This document shows positions 62,487 through 62,714 of a DNA stretch of 62,714 nucleotides, piece by piece (position 1 is the first letter of the stretch; the number at the start of each line of letters is the position of its first letter). Both the position numbers and the translations under genes were made by a program. The notes under the pieces are model-generated. The model saw only the letters and a program-made list of their open reading frames with translations, made no database searches and was not told where the DNA came from. Location of the stretch: assembly GCA_023261755.1 (NCBI GenBank), contig JAGDXS010000005.1, positions 1 to 62,714 on the forward strand, read 5' to 3'. Origin of the DNA: Thermoplasmata archaeon. Its GTDB lineage: Archaea; Thermoplasmatota; Thermoplasmata; Thermoplasmatales; ARK-15.

Positions 62487-62714
62487 CTCCTTCTGAATTA
62501 ATTACTATTACTACCTCACCTTCTGGATATGCGGGTGAATCTATTAATCTGGCAATCCTTTTATCACCCTTGGATTTTCTCAGTGAAATTCTGAATGTAG
62601 CTGTATGACCAACGATATTTCCACCTATTGGTTGATTTGGATCACCAAAAAATACATCCGGCCTTGATGAAACTTGGTTTGTCACAGCAACAACCGCATT
62701 GTATATGTCTGCAA
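62473..62714 (-). CDS. radA: DNA repair recombinase RadA, C-terminal fragment (cut by window edge)
   Basis: The reverse strand reads through the right edge: [20 protein letters not shown], then [27 protein letters not shown] and PAYPEGEVV with the C-terminal GVRDG. This is the end of archaeal RadA, the RecA/Rad51-type strand-exchange protein, with the loop-2 region (DVFFGDP) and the ATP cap. About 80 C-terminal residues are present. The track's ATG 62685 is internal. Confidence 0.95.
   Translation of the reverse strand, partial: ADIYNAVVAVTNQVSSRPDVFFGDPNQPIGGNIVGHTATFRISLRKSKGDKRIARLIDSPAYPEGEVVIVINSEGVRDG

Overview
This is a low-GC, gene-dense archaeal chromosome segment. I judged GC by eye at roughly 30%. 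aIF-1A, Rio1, Pno1/Dim2, Nob1, Orc1/Cdc6, RadA, Pelota, the archaeosine genes ArcS and RaSEA, archaeal D-Tyr-tRNA deacylase (DtdA), archaeal-type phosphoglycerate mutase and an Lhr-type helicase all point to a euryarchaeon. MOFRL glycerate 2-kinase, an HdrD/HdrE-type fusion, four-subunit 2-oxoacid:ferredoxin oxidoreductase, an M1 aminopeptidase and a probable DUF6015 protein fit Thermoplasmata (Thermoplasmatales and relatives). Genus cannot be decided from this window. First genes of transcription units often have a TATA element about 25 bases before the start codon, suggesting leaderless mRNAs. Many downstream genes overlap by ATGA, and some carry strong Shine-Dalgarno (SD) motifs (GGAGGT or GGTGA).

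Layout, left to right. 0-8.3 kb: edge of an exported protein, a tandem-duplicated protein of unknown role, a broken MFS transporter, a CDF metal transporter with a NifX-like tail, and a large STAND-like ATPase with TPRs. 8.4-17.2 kb: a plus-strand run of isoaspartyl dipeptidase, riboflavin reductase, a phosphoesterase, a 1568-residue coiled-coil protein with a RING-like finger, and archaeosine synthase. 17-25 kb: glycerate kinase, fused HdrDE-type oxidoreductase, DtdA, then the aIF-1A-Rio1-Pno1 operon and XerA. 25-31 kb: a decayed membrane ORF running into tRNA-Leu(UAA), succinyl-CoA synthetase, a Pop5-like protein, DUF763 and DUF998 proteins, and a two-gene unit whose second gene looks like an FtsZ homologue without GTPase motifs. 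31-41 kb: stress protein, glycosyltransferase and flippase-like pair, the KorABCD complex, tRNA-Leu(UAG), a DtxR-regulated transporter, and dipeptide epimerase-UbiX-Nob1. 41-50 kb: tRNA-Cys, TruA, a five-gene run ending in phosphoglycerate mutase and rhomboid, then a minus-strand KhtT-like/Kef antiporter/Lhr helicase operon. 50-62.7 kb: M1 aminopeptidase with HEAT repeats, RaSEA, tungsten aldehyde oxidoreductase, Orc1/Cdc6, the CysS-FolC-HflX operon, Mut7-C and Pelota, and the C-terminus of RadA.

Themes. Energy metabolism: KorABCD makes succinyl-CoA and SucCD converts it to ATP, while glycerate kinase and phosphoglycerate mutase belong to lower glycolysis or the non-phosphorylative Entner-Doudoroff route. 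RNA maturation is dense: small-subunit maturation (Rio1, Pno1, Nob1), tRNA modification (ArcS, RaSEA, TruA) and quality control (DtdA, Pelota, HflX). Peptide use: M1 aminopeptidase, isoaspartyl dipeptidase and dipeptide epimerase. The most unusual items are the degenerate FtsZ-like protein at 30.3-31.1 kb, the giant RING-like coiled-coil protein at 11-15.7 kb, and the duplicated protein at 0.5-2.3 kb. I see no CRISPR array, rRNA, complete IS element or prophage. The only stretch over about 300 bases without an intact gene is 25053-25663.
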